Part shown: positions 12,301 through 24,934 of the stretch, piece by piece
How the letters are laid out: each line of letters opens with the position of its first letter
How positions within the stretch are numbered: position 1 is the first letter of the stretch
Assembly (NCBI GenBank): GCA_900074885.1
Contig: FJUW01000048.1
Coordinates: forward strand, 124,001 to 188,000
Reading direction: 5' to 3'
DNA length: 64,000 nucleotides
From: Rhynchosporium graminicola
Lineage: Eukaryota > Ascomycota > Leotiomycetes > Helotiales > Ploettnerulaceae
The notes under the pieces: generated by a model
What the model was told of the DNA's origin: nothing
Seen by the model: the letters and a program-made list of their open reading frames with translations, nothing else
Databases searched by the model: none
Translations under genes and position numbers: made by a program

Positions 12301-13600
12301 TTGAAGAGACAGCTCAAGCAAATGGTGACAACTACCCCGCTCGCAATGCCGAGGATAGTACCGTGGGCATTACCAGTTTTTGCATATGCTTGAACCACCT
12401 GCTTCCAATACCCCTAGAACATCATTTACAGAATTGGTTGTAGGCGGCCTACAAAATCCTGTTTTCTGGCCTCCTTAGCGCGTAAGTCCCCAGCCACCCG
12501 CAAGATGCAAGACCCTCTCGCGGTGTTTGAGATATACCGTGGTGCCGTGTCTACAGTATATGCTTTCCAGGAGGCGTCGCGGCCTCCATACCATTCTGGA
12601 TTAGGTAGGAAATTTGGCAATCGTACGAATATGGGTGATGACTGCAGCTACATGAACAGGAGACGGGCTGCATGAAGGGTTCAAGATGTCGCCAGGGAGA
12701 GGGGCTAGACGGGGGAATACTTTGCTGGCTGGTCCAAAGCGCATCTTTTAACTTTGACTTCCTTAAATCTTGCTCAACCAAACGCACGTCTTCGCAGGAA
12801 TTTTCGAAATGAGGCCGTGTCAACCCTACAGCGACGAAGCACGGAGTGATGGGCAGTTAATCAGAAGAAGTGTCTAAACTCAGAGAAATAACGAATGCTC
12901 GTCAGAGATCAGTATCCTAGTCTTTGCTGCCATTTGTTTCGGCCCGTGCAGAAGGAAGTAAGGACGATCGAACCGGCTTCGACGGTGGGATATTCCCTGC
13001 TTTTGTTTTTATACAAAAAAAATAAAAAAATCGGCCGTTGGGTTTGCTCGACACTGCGTACGATCATGATATTTATACCAGCCTGATGGCCAGCGGCCGA
13101 CCACGGCAAGTTGAAACAGAAAAGTGTCAATACTTGTGATTCAGCAATAGGAGCTCCCTGCGGACCAAGCTTTATGGGGTTCTGAGGGGGCTAGGGCAAC
13201 TTAGAGTTTGAAATCTGGGGTACTTGAAGCTACTGTGCAGAGATGGGAGGAAGCCTTCAGGGGAATTGAAGACTGATTCAAGGTTCGAATAGAGAGAGTT
13301 CAATAGCCCCATGTTTGACATATACCCACATACTTCCGTAAGTAGAATTCTGCTCAATGAAGTCGATAAGAGTCCAGATTTGTAGTAAGTTTTGTTGATT
13401 ACTCAACATCAGTAACTATTCTGACCGCCAAAGTTTACAGTAGAAATTCCATATCCTGTCATAGTTTTGCAGACAATCAGTTCTGGAAGAATTCCTGAAC
13501 ATAGAGATGATACAATCATAGCAGAGGCTCGAAGTTGTATGTGTCATAATTCCGAGGGTTTCCTTTACTAGGTAACAAATAGTACAAATCCCCATGGCGA
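9370..13600. other. Gene-poor interval, part 1 (downstream of transportin)
   Basis: No gene is supported over about 4.2 kb. The first few hundred bases are the transportin 3' region; a 105-codon plus-strand frame at 9489-9806 lies there and has no recognised domain. A minus-strand frame at 11773-11966 of 64 codons reads protein-like and ends at a perfect donor (T|GTAAGTG), but I found no matching exon. Other short frames (9978-10241, 10322-10549, 10771-11034, 12426-12823) have no family signal. No tRNA-like cloverleaf or CRISPR array is seen. Confidence 0.45.
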
Positions 13601-15400
13601 GCATCGGTGGAGTCTAAAAATAAATAAGCTACTGCGCTAAATAGCTTGGCCACACATAGCGCCATAACGAGTCTAGCTCCCGGCAAAGGCCTCAATCCAC
13701 GGGCTCAGTTTATATCTTCTTAGTGATTGTTAATCTCCAGCCAAAAAAAAAACTCCGCAAACAGTCCGCAGATTTGTAATGATTGCGCAGGGAGAACTGA
13801 CCTCATTAAGAATTACCGATATCGGGACATCGTTTGTGACCCAAGAACAACGTCGTACCAGGCTAGCATCCAGCACTCGGATCTGCCGAACGCCTGCCTC
13901 CAGCCTTGTTTTACTTTCGTACGACTGGCAAGCAGATGATTGGGCAGCTCGGGGAGGTTTGCCATGGCAATGGAATCCGCGGATTCCAACTGCCCAGCAA
14001 AGCGGTAGCTTGCTCCGCCGAGAGACCAACATCAGGAAACAGAGATGATGTGGGCGCCAGGACAGGAACATGCCCCGATAACCTACATACAGAATGATCA
14101 GCTTACGGGAACGTCTGTCCTACTATGGTCCCGGAGACATAGGCCTTCCTTCACTTCAGCATACTTCTCACCAAACCCTGCGGAAAGTCTGTTGGAATTG
14201 AGGCGGCCGCCGTTTGTTTCACGAACTCCGAGATCTTACGGAAAGATCTTACATTACAATGAGCACGAGGCTAGGAATAGGGGTGGCTCAGAGCCCTTGC
14301 TCGTCCCTTTGGCTCGCTAAGTGAGGTTAAAGCAGACCCCCAGAATGATGCTTAATCAGGCCCGTTTTGGTCCAAACCATCGTCGATTTTTGACCAACCA
14401 GGTGCAAGTAAACACCAGGTACAGGGCTTACAGACTCTGTGACCGGGGGCGCTCCGTATGGTGGCATGGGAGCTTCTCACCGCCTTCAAGCCTTCAGGTC
14501 TTCTTTTGTCCAGAGTCGGCTGACCGTCATGTCTAACAATGCAGGCTTTAAAGCCACAACATCCCAATATGACCCAGGTATGGACCAGAAACGGGATCGC
14601 GTGAGCATATAGTAGTAGTCGTTGGCATGACGGGAAAACTTAGATGATGGACAGTTTACCACACAGCACCGTGCAGCATCTCCGCGGAATCTTCATATTT
14701 CCGGCATACTGAGTTCTCAATTTTTGTGGAGGTAGCCTAAATATGGTGGATATGGTGGACTTTGTTCAGGTCATGTGGTTTGGGCTGGGAAGCTTCAAGA
14801 TGTGGATATGGGGCTCTTCTTCTTCTTCTTCGGACTTCTTGGCTCGATCAAAACCCGCGAACCCGCGCTCGAGCCGCGTACTGCTTTTGGTCAGATCTCT
14901 TTCAGCCCCACAAGAAAGCTTCCTCTGGAAATGGAAATGAACCGGTCTGGCAGGCGGCTAGTATTAAGGTCTCTCTCGCAATGAGTCAAGGATTACCTGG
15001 ATTGCTACATCAGATCATTGCCTTGGAAGGCGACCCGGTTTAGAGGTTTAGTTTACGGGCGTACTCTTGAGGTTGCGAGTTCCCAAGAGCCTCGGTGCAG
15101 CGTGGTCCTCGTTAGGCTAACGAATCATTCAAGGAGAGAAAGAAAACTAATGCAACGGACGGATAAATCAGATCTGATATTTGTGTTCGGCGGTACTTTT
15201 CGCTCATCACAGTGCTTGAAGAATAACACCCAGCTGGCGATTTTATACAGCTTATTTAGCCAGAGATGCTACGTTGTATTTATGGCCACCAGCACGACCA
15301 GCAGCACGCTTGCTTGGAGGCGCACAAATAGCATTCCTCGGTCTCGCCTGCGAACATTTTCTAGCCTTCTAGAAAGAGTACCGAGTCGAGCGAGCCTCGT
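13601..15400. other. Gene-poor interval, part 2 (contains nested palindromes)
   Basis: No gene is supported. The notable structure is a block of palindromes at 13941-13996 (listed separately). A short direct repeat, GATCTTACGGAAAGATCTTAC, lies near 14231-14251. Plus-strand frames at 13779-14320 and 14743-15404 are short, overlapping and without domain signal. Confidence 0.4.
13941..13996. repeat. Nested palindrome block
   Basis: Within 56 bases there are two adjoining perfect palindromes, TTGCCATGGCAA at 13959-13970 and TGGAATCCGCGGATTCCA at 13971-13988. Outer inverted arms flank them: TGGGCAG at 13941-13947 and CTGCCCA at 13990-13996. The centre holds CCG/CGG half-sites of the kind bound by Zn2Cys6 dimers. 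That it is a binding site or a transposon end is inference only. Confidence 0.6.
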
Positions 15401-18400
15401 CTGACTTGCCCCTAAATATAGCTCTGCGCTGCACTGCACTTAGATCCTTGCTTCGATGCCGCGACCCTACCTCAACCTAACCCGATCGCTATCACTAGCC
15501 AGCATTGTGAAGCTTATCATGCGGCTACACATGACTACCTGGTGTCTAGGTTGATCATTTAGTCAGCATTCAGCCTGGGAAGCAGCAGCGGTGAGAACAG
15601 ACTACCACCTTTCGGGCGATTCGAAGTACGGATTCTTCACAAATTCAGGTAACAAACATGTTCGCCAATATACGATGCGTTGAGAATGAGAGTCTCCCGA
15701 ATGATATGAACTTGATAAACTTTTGAGTCTGTCACTGTCATACCAGGGCTCGGTCTAGCAAGAATGAAGCCTAGCCAAAACTAATTTCGACGAAGCGAGA
15801 ATTGGCCAGCTACATTTCGAGGTTCGCAAGTCGAATCTCAAGGTACGAAAGCATTACAAGATTCTGCGCGACACCATGTGGCAAAGGCACGCAGTATTTT
15901 GATGACTTGAAGAAAGTGACAATCTTGCGACGTCGAGTTCTTGTATCGCATCGCCAGAGATGCTGTAGCCCAGAGAACACAAAGCTCAGTTGATACTGAG
16001 TAATTGATTGGCATCTATGGACCGATGAGTTAAATGTATCCGATCGTCTGGATGTCACGAAGTATGATGACGGATATGGCTATGAGTATTTAGCCAACCC
16101 GACCATGCCTTACCCGGCAGCCGGTCAGCCAATAATTGAGAGTTTGGTTCCATGCCGACCGTCTGTCAAGCTGCTGATACAGTATGGAATTGTGTGTTTG
16201 CAAAAAGCTTATTACTCTTCCCTGCAACTGTTTCAGGCAAATCCAGATCACCAGTTCTCTCAAGGCCAGTTCATCAGTAACAGCCGGCAGAACAGTTTAA
16301 TGTCAGCCAACACTTCTCGATAAGCTTCATGCCAAAAAATCCATGTTTGATCAACGTCAAGTCTTCCCAACTCATCCAGCACATTCCCAGGTACTTGGAA
16401 CTTGGCTTCATGGTTCAGGCAGCAAATTTCCGATTCTCTGGCTAATAACAAGCGTCACTAACGTTCTCCAGATGCATGCCATACGAACTTCAGCACATGC
16501 ATAAATGAATAATTATGATCTCGACGGAGAAGAAATACAGCGTCGCATAATCAACCAAAGGGGTATTTTCAAGCCTAATGCTACCGAGTCTGCATATCCA
16601 TAGGGCAGGCTTTCCATATTCGACACATGATTCGACCAATGACATCGACGTCTTGACAAAGTCTCTGCGAAGCCCCAAGATTTTGTGACGTTGAGAAGAC
16701 GGGGGGCGGTGCGTACTTGCACGGCTTCTCCGCATTAGTGCAGCCAAAATTGGAAGGGTGTAATACAAGTACTCTAGGGTTATTGAAAACTTCTTAGCCT
16801 TCAGACCCTAGCAAGTACAGAGGTATTCATTCGCTTGGACAATTCTAGATGAGGAATAGTCATCGTCCATAAGGCGGAGTCTGTAGGGAGCAGCAAGGAT
16901 GTGAACAGACTCCAATGACATGTGCCTTGGGACATGGAGGAAGTGAAGGAGGAGGATGTTCGCTAGCTAACTGGATTGGTAGGTAGGTAGGTAGTACGAG
17001 AGGCACGCAGACTGCATCGGACCACGGGCGACACATCAGGCAAAGACGTGAGTCCCCATCTCTCAAGTCCTGCGAATCCGGACGTTGCCTCTTTTGTCAA
17101 ACAAGATATCTGCAGGTTAAGAAGCAAGATTCAACTCGTGCTAGGACAATTTGCATACATCCGGTCGAACCTGGTAGATAGGTAACGTACGTTCCGTACC
17201 CAACTGTGGTTGACAAGCGGACGCGAGCTTCGGGATGATCACGGCATCCATCAGTCACAAGCTGTGCCTTTGATTGTTGCCTTCTTATTTCGTACTCCGT
17301 ACCCTCTATTTCTCTGTTTGTCCATCAGAGGGCAAGTAAAGGCGACGGCAGAGTAGTAATCCGTAATCATTTGGCCCTGACGTGGTCGTGCCATGATGGC
17401 ATGCCGAGCATGGTTGGCAGGAAGGACACTTCTACTGTATCTCCGTACTAAGTATTTACCTAGTTCGTAGGGCAGGGCAGGCCTGCCTGCTCACTTTAGC
17501 GAGTGTGCATACTTAGTGCACAAATGTTTATTTTTGGAACACCTGCACACCATCACCAGGTCCACTATGCGATTTTGCACTCGGAACCTGCGCCTTTTGC
17601 TGTGCTTTGTTGTGTTGCGTTGTCTTGGTCTTGATTCTGAGAGCTCGAAGCCTGACTCTCATCCCGCGCTTGGTCTTGCGAATACATACATGTCCTATCC
17701 GTCACATCGCAGCACGACACGGTACGACATGACATGACATGACATGACACGCTACTCCCCTCGCTATGGCCAAGCACAACGATCTTTTGATCTTCGCCGC
17801 CCGAGCCTGAGATCTGATATTTGCAACCGAGTAACATCCCGCCAGTCGAACTGCAATCGAAATCCATTTGGCCACACCGGCTCATATGGTGGCTAGAGTG
17901 ACACGACCAACAAGACTTGTTCCAATTCGGTTCCCTCTTCGGATAAATACTGTCAAGATTCGAGATGCTGTAGGTAGGTAGGTAGGTATTTACAGTAACA
18001 CAACATCGCTAGGTAGCTAGCGAGTTAACCCGGCTTGATCCCTCCATTCTTGGCCACCCTGAACTCTGACTAACCAAGGACGCTATGATCTGCTCTGCCA
18101 GACTGCCACCATCCAGTAGACAGGGCTCAAAGATCATAAGGTACAGTACCGCCTGTAGCTAGCCCTGGGGTGCGTTGAAGTGCCCCCCCCTTTCGCCCTA
18201 AGCCTGTACTTGTTTTGTTGCAGGAGGAGGAGGTTCTACGGAGCAACTGCCTCGAGCACTTGCACTAGCATTAGCACTAGGATATTGCTTGGGAGTCCTG
18301 CTCGTCATGCCGAGCGTTCTGCAGTCCCAGGATCGCCCCAGGAATCTTCGAAGGTTTGCACAAGGAAGGACTAAGACAACGCCGGCTTGAGGCTGACAGC

Positions 18401-19379
18401 TGACTGGTGGGCCTACAATATACTTTTTTGTCCTGGCTCCGCTCAACGCTAGCTAAAGCTACTTACTCCTCCTCCGACCAGTCCACCGCCAGCCTAACTG
18501 TCCTACAGCGCTCTAGCATGCCCATGCCATGCCATAGCCATAACCCCCACCTTGACGACCCTGACGACCCTGACAACCCAAACCCCTTCAACTCTTTGTT
18601 GCATAGGCAGTATTTCTGATCTCACTGGCCCTCTTTAGTGGACATCCCACTTCTTTCTTTGAACAAGGGTCTTCCGCGCCTCTGCCCGAGCCACAAATTT
18701 CTGGCCATTCCCCTTCTGGCGATTCTGCCACCAGCACTCAATTTCTATTAAGTCGTCCGCATCGCCAGCTCTGTCGAGTCTTCATATTAACATCGAAATC
18801 AGACAGACACTTCAGCTCGCCGCTCGCATCCACCCACATTCGCTTTGTGCATCTATCCCTAGGAAGCCCTCGTTGGCTCCTGTCATTCGCTTTTGCGTTG
18901 CGTAGTCCTCACTCAGCCCTAGCCTACAGCAAGCCTTCGGAGGATATTGTTCCTTTCGTAGCCTCGAATCACTCTTGTTACAATACAAAATACCTGTGTC
19001 ACGATACCTTTTTCATCAGGTCCTTCAGCTGCAGAACTCCAAGCTGCCTTCTATGCATATTTGTCCTTGGTTTCTCTGATAAACCTTCGACATTGTAGGA
19101 CGGTTACAGTACCTTCAGCCGTAGCGCGATACAAAACTGGCGGTATTCGTAGAACATTATTCAGGACTATTCGCAACCTTACCACACCCACTGCGATATT
19201 ACATATCTCCTCATCAGCTTTAAGCCCGTCAAGTCACTAGTACCTGACCTGCTTATTATCACTTCGAATCGCACCACCTCTTGGTAGTTTCTTGACTGGG
19301 CAGCCTTAAGATTAAACTTCGTCCGACGGCTTTCACTCGTTCAAGCCTCGTCGTCTCTTTACCTTTGAGCCTAAAAAAA
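15401..19379. other. Gene-poor interval, part 3, ending in leader of the Zn2Cys6 gene
   Basis: No gene is supported. There are AGGTAGGTAGG tracts near 16978-16992 and 17971-17988, and an (ACATG)n run at about 17726-17750. From about 18,500 the sequence becomes C/T-rich with CATGCC repeats. The final bases before the ATG at 19380 are CCTAAAAAAAA, a favourable start context. The last kilobase probably includes the promoter and a long 5' leader of the transcription factor gene. Confidence 0.45.
17726..17750. repeat. Pentanucleotide microsatellite (ACATG)n
   Basis: About five tandem ACATG units can be read directly. It lies in the gene-poor interval and no function is implied. Confidence 0.8.
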
Positions 19380-21376
19380 ATGGCTGGCCCCGGCGGTGGA
19401 CCTCCTCGTCGGAGGTATGTCAAGATCGTCTTCCGGAAGAGAAACCCGCTAACAGAAATCAGTCATACCAAGTCTCGAAAGGGCTGTGAGACTTGCAAAC
19501 GAAGACACATCCGCTGTGATGAAAACTTTCCCCAATGGTAAGTCGAGTCTAGAGTCTCGATTGAGGGGAACCGGTCGGAATCTGATGCTGACTGATTTCA
19601 AGCCGAAATTGTACAAAGCATAATTGCCGGTGTCCTTATATGGATATGCCTGCGCAAGAAGAAAGAGCAACAACTCCTGAAAAGGCTGATTTACTTTGGA
19701 CTCCCGAAATCGAGGCGGATATTGAGCGTTGGCAACAAAGTAACAGCTTCCCTTTCCAGGATCTGTATATCTATCCGGCCCCTGCTCCTCAATTCTTCTC
19801 TTTCGAAGATCTTCGCTTAATCCATCATGTTGCATCGGTTTCTTCGGACTTAAATGCCCACGATGCTGGAAATTTCACCATCTGGACTCGACAGATCCCA
19901 CTGTAAGTCTTCGATGAAATTCTATGCCCAGTGCTGATCCTGACCATTACCAGGTGCTTGAAAATTGGGACTGATTATTCTTTCGTCATGCACGCGCTAT
20001 TATCTTTGAGTGCTTCTCATCTGGCGTGGTTGACAGATTGTCCGCTCACAGGTCAACTTGCTTACGAGCACCGAGGAATTGCCATGAAGGGCCTGCATGA
20101 AGCCATCGGAGAATTCTCCAGGCAGAATTCCGACGCTGTTCTCGCTGCGTCCCTCTTGCTTTCCTGGCAAGCAACCGAATGGTCGGTGAACCTGACATCG
20201 CCCCATTCTTGTACTTTACTGACTGCAAACAGGCGAGGCTGGACACAGCTGATGCATGGGACTTCTTCCGTAAGTTGTGTGGCACCGAGTGCAGCCGAGC
20301 ATGTAGCTAAACGGTTGACAGGTCATCGATGCAATGCAACCGTGGAAACATGAATCTCAGTTCGGCGACTTCATCTCAGAGCAAAGCACCTTCCCCACCG
20401 CTCCACCATCTCCAGGTCAGCACGATCCCCTTGCTTCGTAACTTTGCCTGACATTGCTAACAATCGATCAGCCCCTGGCCATAAAAAACTTAGCAATCCA
20501 CGAAAACAGGACTTAGATTCTTTACAGCAAGCTTATGCGCAGCTCCAGAAAGTCGAGCTTCATTTGAAGGGAAATGGAGAAGATACCAAGGCTATCCAGC
20601 AACTCATGAGTTTCGTCCGGGGGGTTCGAAAGGTGTCGCCAAGCCACACCGCTGCTCAGCGATTCGAGATGCTTAATCCTCTTCGAGCTTGGCTATTCTG
20701 GCTACCAGTGATGTTTCTACAGCAGACCCGAGGATCCCCATCCGCGTTGGTCATCCTAGCCCATTATTACACAGTAGCCCTGGTTGTCGAGCCTCTATTC
20801 CCAGAAGTCGGAGCAGCGTACTTCGGAAGCTTATCTCTATGTCCAATCGAGGAAATTGCACGACGACTGTTCTCCATCAATGTGTCTCAATCAGCAGACT
20901 CGGGAATGCAAACACCTCTCCACCTCATGGAATATCCCATCGATATGGTATCTAGGTTCCGAAACCGCATGGGTTGGGTTCAGCCTGAGAGAACGGCTTC
21001 TTTCCCGACATTTCAGGGGAACGTATACAGTATGGGCGAAACATACCCTTCTTCGATCTCGCTCTCACCCTATGGCAACCCAGCGTTCGCCTATTCCCAA
21101 GAGCATCTCATGACTATGCCACCTGACACAATGTCAGCTTCAGCGATAAGCCCACTCGCTCTCGATTCGTTTACAAACCACTATCTCGGAATTCCTTCTC
21201 CCAGCGGATTTGGTGGCTACCACAGCCCTGCCACCTCGAACTTTGGGGAATCAAACTTTGGAGAAGGTTCTATAATTTACAGTGACCATGGGGACGATTT
21301 TGCTCTTTATGATGGACAGGGGGGCCCAGGCTCAAACTTCGGCGGGTTCGTGCTTCAACCCACCGTGTGGATATAA
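19380..21376 (+). CDS. Zn(II)2Cys6 transcription factor (Upc2-like family)
   Basis: Seven exons, 19380-19414, 19463-19537, 19603-19902, 19954-20181, 20233-20269, 20322-20415 and 20472-21376, give 557 residues with all phases closing. The binuclear cluster spans exons 1-3: Cys20, 23, 30, 37, 40 and 47, spacing C-x2-C-x6-C-x6-C-x2-C-x6-C, inside KSRKGCETCKRRHIRC. The middle part, LMHALLSLSASHLAWL-type helices and SLLLSWQATEW, is the fungal-specific regulatory domain (DUF3468-like). The C-terminus is rich in Ser, Gly, Pro and Tyr, as in activation regions. It is a nuclear DNA-binding regulator; sterol-uptake (Upc2) resemblance is suggested by the finger wording but target genes are unknown. The 51-base intron at 20182-20232 has no stop in frame. 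An alternative 3' end is described in the findings. Confidence 0.9.
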
Positions 21377-22741
21377 ACTACTGGACGAAAGGATTTAACA
21401 TGTCGACCAGGACACCGCCAGCCTTCAAGATTGAACCGCAGCGACAGATCAAGTTCGAGCATGCTCAAGAACAGGATATATTCCAGATACCTCAGCAACA
21501 ATTTCCACACCTACCCAGCTTTCCTCCTCGCAATCCTTCCCGCGCACCTTCTCCGGCTGGACACTCTGGAAAAGGCAAAGAGCGCGAGAATTAATTTCTT
21601 CCACCCACCCCCAACCCAGCAGAGTACATACATGCGAATCTCTCTCACATAATAAGCAATGTTTGCACCACATTTTACGACTCTCCTTGCACAACGGTTC
21701 TGTCGACCGACTTTTTACGACCCTTACGAACTGTCCGCATGATATTCTTGTACGAATACATAGGCCACGCTCCTTACGAAATAGATACCCCACAGTCCTT
21801 ACGAGTGATTTACCTGAGCATCTGCATGGAAAATGGAGTTTTGATAAAAGAGCTAAGAGCGCTCATGATTTTTTGGCATCACTACTGGATAAATGGAGTT
21901 TACGTCTTTATATATAGCATAGCATCATCTGTACTACGAATGAATATTTTTCTCATCGTTGGAACGCAACGAGATATCTTAGAGGATCAAAATATTCCAG
22001 GTTCTGACTCTCCGGTAATGTGATGACATATTACCTAAGCTACAAATGTATCATCGATGTATTTCGCTTAGGAGCGAGTACATGTACTTAGGTATGCATT
22101 ACTTGTGTGATCTGCCCATACATACAAGTAAATGTATGTAGAGTCGTTCGTCTGTGAATGCCCCTTTCGCATATATCTTCGGTACCTCTACTTGACTTCC
22201 AATTTCCTCGAGCAACCGACCGACGACTTGACCGCTTTCATTACCAAGATACCTAGAGCCTACTTAGCTCCTACGTAGCCTTGTGGATCAGTGTGTTTTG
22301 AACTGCTGTACCTACTCGAGCTACTGGCTCGGCGTTGCTCATAAGCGGACTTTTAGTCAAAAGTACGTAAAGTTACCTCAAGGTTCCGAGTTCTGTTCTG
22401 ATCACTCCCGCTCCCGGTCACCAAGTAGAAGCGGCCGAAGCCGAAAGGGCCGATAGAGCCGACTTGTCCCCCGGATTCCCGGTGAAGTGGTGGGTCGGTA
22501 CATACTGGATGTAGATGTGGAATTCATAATTTTTATACTTCTAGGTATCCCTCTCCATATAATGTATCACGTGTAGCTATCTGACTGCCAAGCTTTGCAC
22601 GATAGGTTAGCTGCTAGCTAGGTAGTCAATCGCCGTCGGAGCTTTGTGACTGGACCTGGACCTTGAGCTTCAATGAGCTCCCATTCCGAAGCCTCAACAC
22701 CACAAAGAGTACAACGCCGCAAATAGTTCGACACCGCCAAA
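21377..22741. other. Intergenic between Zn2Cys6 and UCH genes
   Basis: The first 220 bases contain an open frame (21411-21594) that could be an alternative last exon of the transcription factor. The rest has short frames only. Short inverted repeats such as TACATAC..GTATGTA near 22120-22140 and several TAGGTA-like tracts are visible. The promoter of the UCH gene must lie in the right half. Confidence 0.45.
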
Positions 22742-23818
22742 ATGTCTGCTGGCTGGAATACAAGTAAGGAAAACTGGTCTGCAATACGTTACCCTCGCTA
22801 ATGCTTTGAAAGTCGAGTCGGATGCGGTTTGTCCCAACCAGCACCTTGTTAGAGTTAGAACTGGCCACCGACTGACATCTACTAGGGTGTCTTCACCTTC
22901 CTGCTTGACAATCTTGGAGTCAGAGATGTACAATTCGAGGAGATGATAACGCTTGACGCCGACTACCTGCGCGAACTTGGTCCAGTCTACGGAGTCATTT
23001 TCCTCTTCAAATACCCAACAAGTGAGAAAGCCAACGCAGACGGCACTCCAAAGGACGGACAATACGACCAATCTGCGGCCGAGAATCTGTTCTTCGCCGC
23101 GCAAACAATACAAAATGCCTGTGGCACGCAAGCCCTCCTTTCGGTTCTACTGAACAAGACTGGCGAGATCGATGTCGGCACACCGCTAAAGGACTTCAAG
23201 GAATTCACAGCTGGTTTCCCTGCGGAGTTCCGAGGAGAATGTCTCAGCAACAGCGAGCTGATTCGGGATGTGCATAACAGCTTCGCGAAGAGCAGCCCAT
23301 TCGTGGATGAGACGCAGAGGACGGCTACAGACGATGACGACGTTTACCATTTCATTGCCTACACGCCGATCAATGGTGTTCTGTACGAGCTGGACGGCTT
23401 GCAGCCTGCGCCTATTGCACATGGTGCATGTTCTTCCGAGCAGTTTCCAGAAAAGGTAATTCCAGTATTGCAGAGGCGTATTGATCGCTACCCTACGCAG
23501 GAGATTAGGTTCAATCTGCTAGCTATGGTTAGAGATCTGAGGATTAGGGCAAAGGAGATCGGTGATCAGGAGATGTTGTACAGGGAGGAGCAGAAGAGGA
23601 GTGATTGGCAATTCGAGAACGCATTGAGGAGGCATAACTTTGTGGGGTTCGCCGGGGAGGTGCTGAAGGGTGTTATTGCGGACAAGCTGAAGGAGGGACC
23701 GGATGCTTATACTAAGTGGGTTGATGACGCAAAGAAGAAGACCAAAGACAGGACGGAGGACCGCAAGAGGAAGAAAGGCGGTTCCGGGGATGATGAGGAC
23801 GAGGAGATGGCAGGATGA
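22742..23818 (+). CDS. Ubiquitin C-terminal hydrolase, UCH37/UCHL5 type
   Basis: Three exons, 22742-22763, 22813-22826 (only 14 bases) and 22886-23818, give 322 residues. The start reads MSAGWNTIESDAGVFTFLLDNLGV, the standard opening of UCH37 enzymes once the tiny exon is included. Catalytic residues are visible: oxyanion Gln85, Cys91 in QNACGTQA, His167 in VYHFIAYTP and Asp182 in LYELDGLQP. The C-terminal extension (FAGEVLKGVIADKLKEGPDAYTKWVDDAKKK) resembles the UCH37-like domain that docks on the proteasome Rpn13 site in other organisms. The tail is Lys-rich then acidic. It removes ubiquitin at the 26S proteasome or in chromatin complexes (family knowledge). All active-site residues are intact. 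Confidence 0.95.
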
Positions 23819-24934
23819 CATCATACACGAAAAGTGAAATGATATATGACTCTTGATTGAGCTACGACATGTCTCGACATCAAGAGGATTTCATGATGCA
23901 TTTCTGGCGTTGGATTTAGATGGGGCAGGGCATGAGTGGAAATTGTAGCTTGACTGCCTTAATATGCCACTTAGACCAAGCATACTGACGAGGTAGAGAA
24001 ACCATGAATTAAATAAACAGCGAATCGCCCTCCGGTTACGCGCATGTCTATACTCCCTGTTCATAACCAGGCACAACGCAAACACTTTATTGTAAATATG
24101 TCAACTCTATGTTCATGTGTACTACATATATCCTTGCTATGAATTTCTGAATGCTCTCTAGACATTCATGCTAAGATGAGTATTCCTGCGACTAAACATC
24201 AGACATCGAAGTATCGAGCTGTTGCATCGGTGAAAATTGACTTTGACTCCATCAAGTTGTAAAAAGTCTCTCTTCTTCTAGATCCATCTTCTACCTCCGC
24301 TCGGCAAACTTCGCATTTCACCACTCATTTCAATGTTCAGACCAGTCACGAGCATGACGGGAATACTTAAATTATAGTCGTTTCAAACAGAGCTTGATAC
24401 ATGCAGCGGCGGCTTTTGAAACTAGTACCAAAGCCTTTCCTCTCCTAAGCAACTTCAGCTCAGGCAAGGGCACGTACAAATTGGTAGTTCCGGTTTCATC
24501 AAGATTGATTACATTTCTTCCAGCATGATAGAAATTGCTTCGACTTCATTTCGTCTTTTGTAATACTCACATAATAATACTTTTGCCTCACAACCATCAT
24601 CAGCTGTCCCACTGTTCTCTACATATGCCAATCACAGGCTGAACGCCACACTGCAGTCAGAGACCCCCAGTCCGTCGGGGCCTAGCCCGAGACATTTGAC
24701 TTCACCCATCCGCATCCATCTCCCCTCCCTCTCTCAAACAACATACAACAACCCCATTGTCGATAACGACGTTGATAACGACAAACCACGCATCTTCGAG
24801 GATTGACTAGACTCGCTGGCCGAGAACGCCGGTACGCAGCGTATATCGAGGCCAATAAGCACTCAAATCCGATCGGGCAGGCGACCAAGAAGCTGGTGCG
24901 ATAAGCACAAGAGGAACGGCCGGGACAGCCCTTC
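23819..24934. other. Intergenic between UCH and SSH4-like genes
   Basis: About 1.1 kb without a supported gene. A very short upstream frame beginning at the ATG near 24626 (MPITG then stop) lies in the probable leader of the next gene and could act as an upstream ORF. No repeat stands out. Confidence 0.45.

Noticed and set aside
13261..17175. Possible tRNA T-loop-like strings (GGTTCGA and its complement)
   Set aside because: No acceptor stem, D-arm or anticodon arm can be folded around them.
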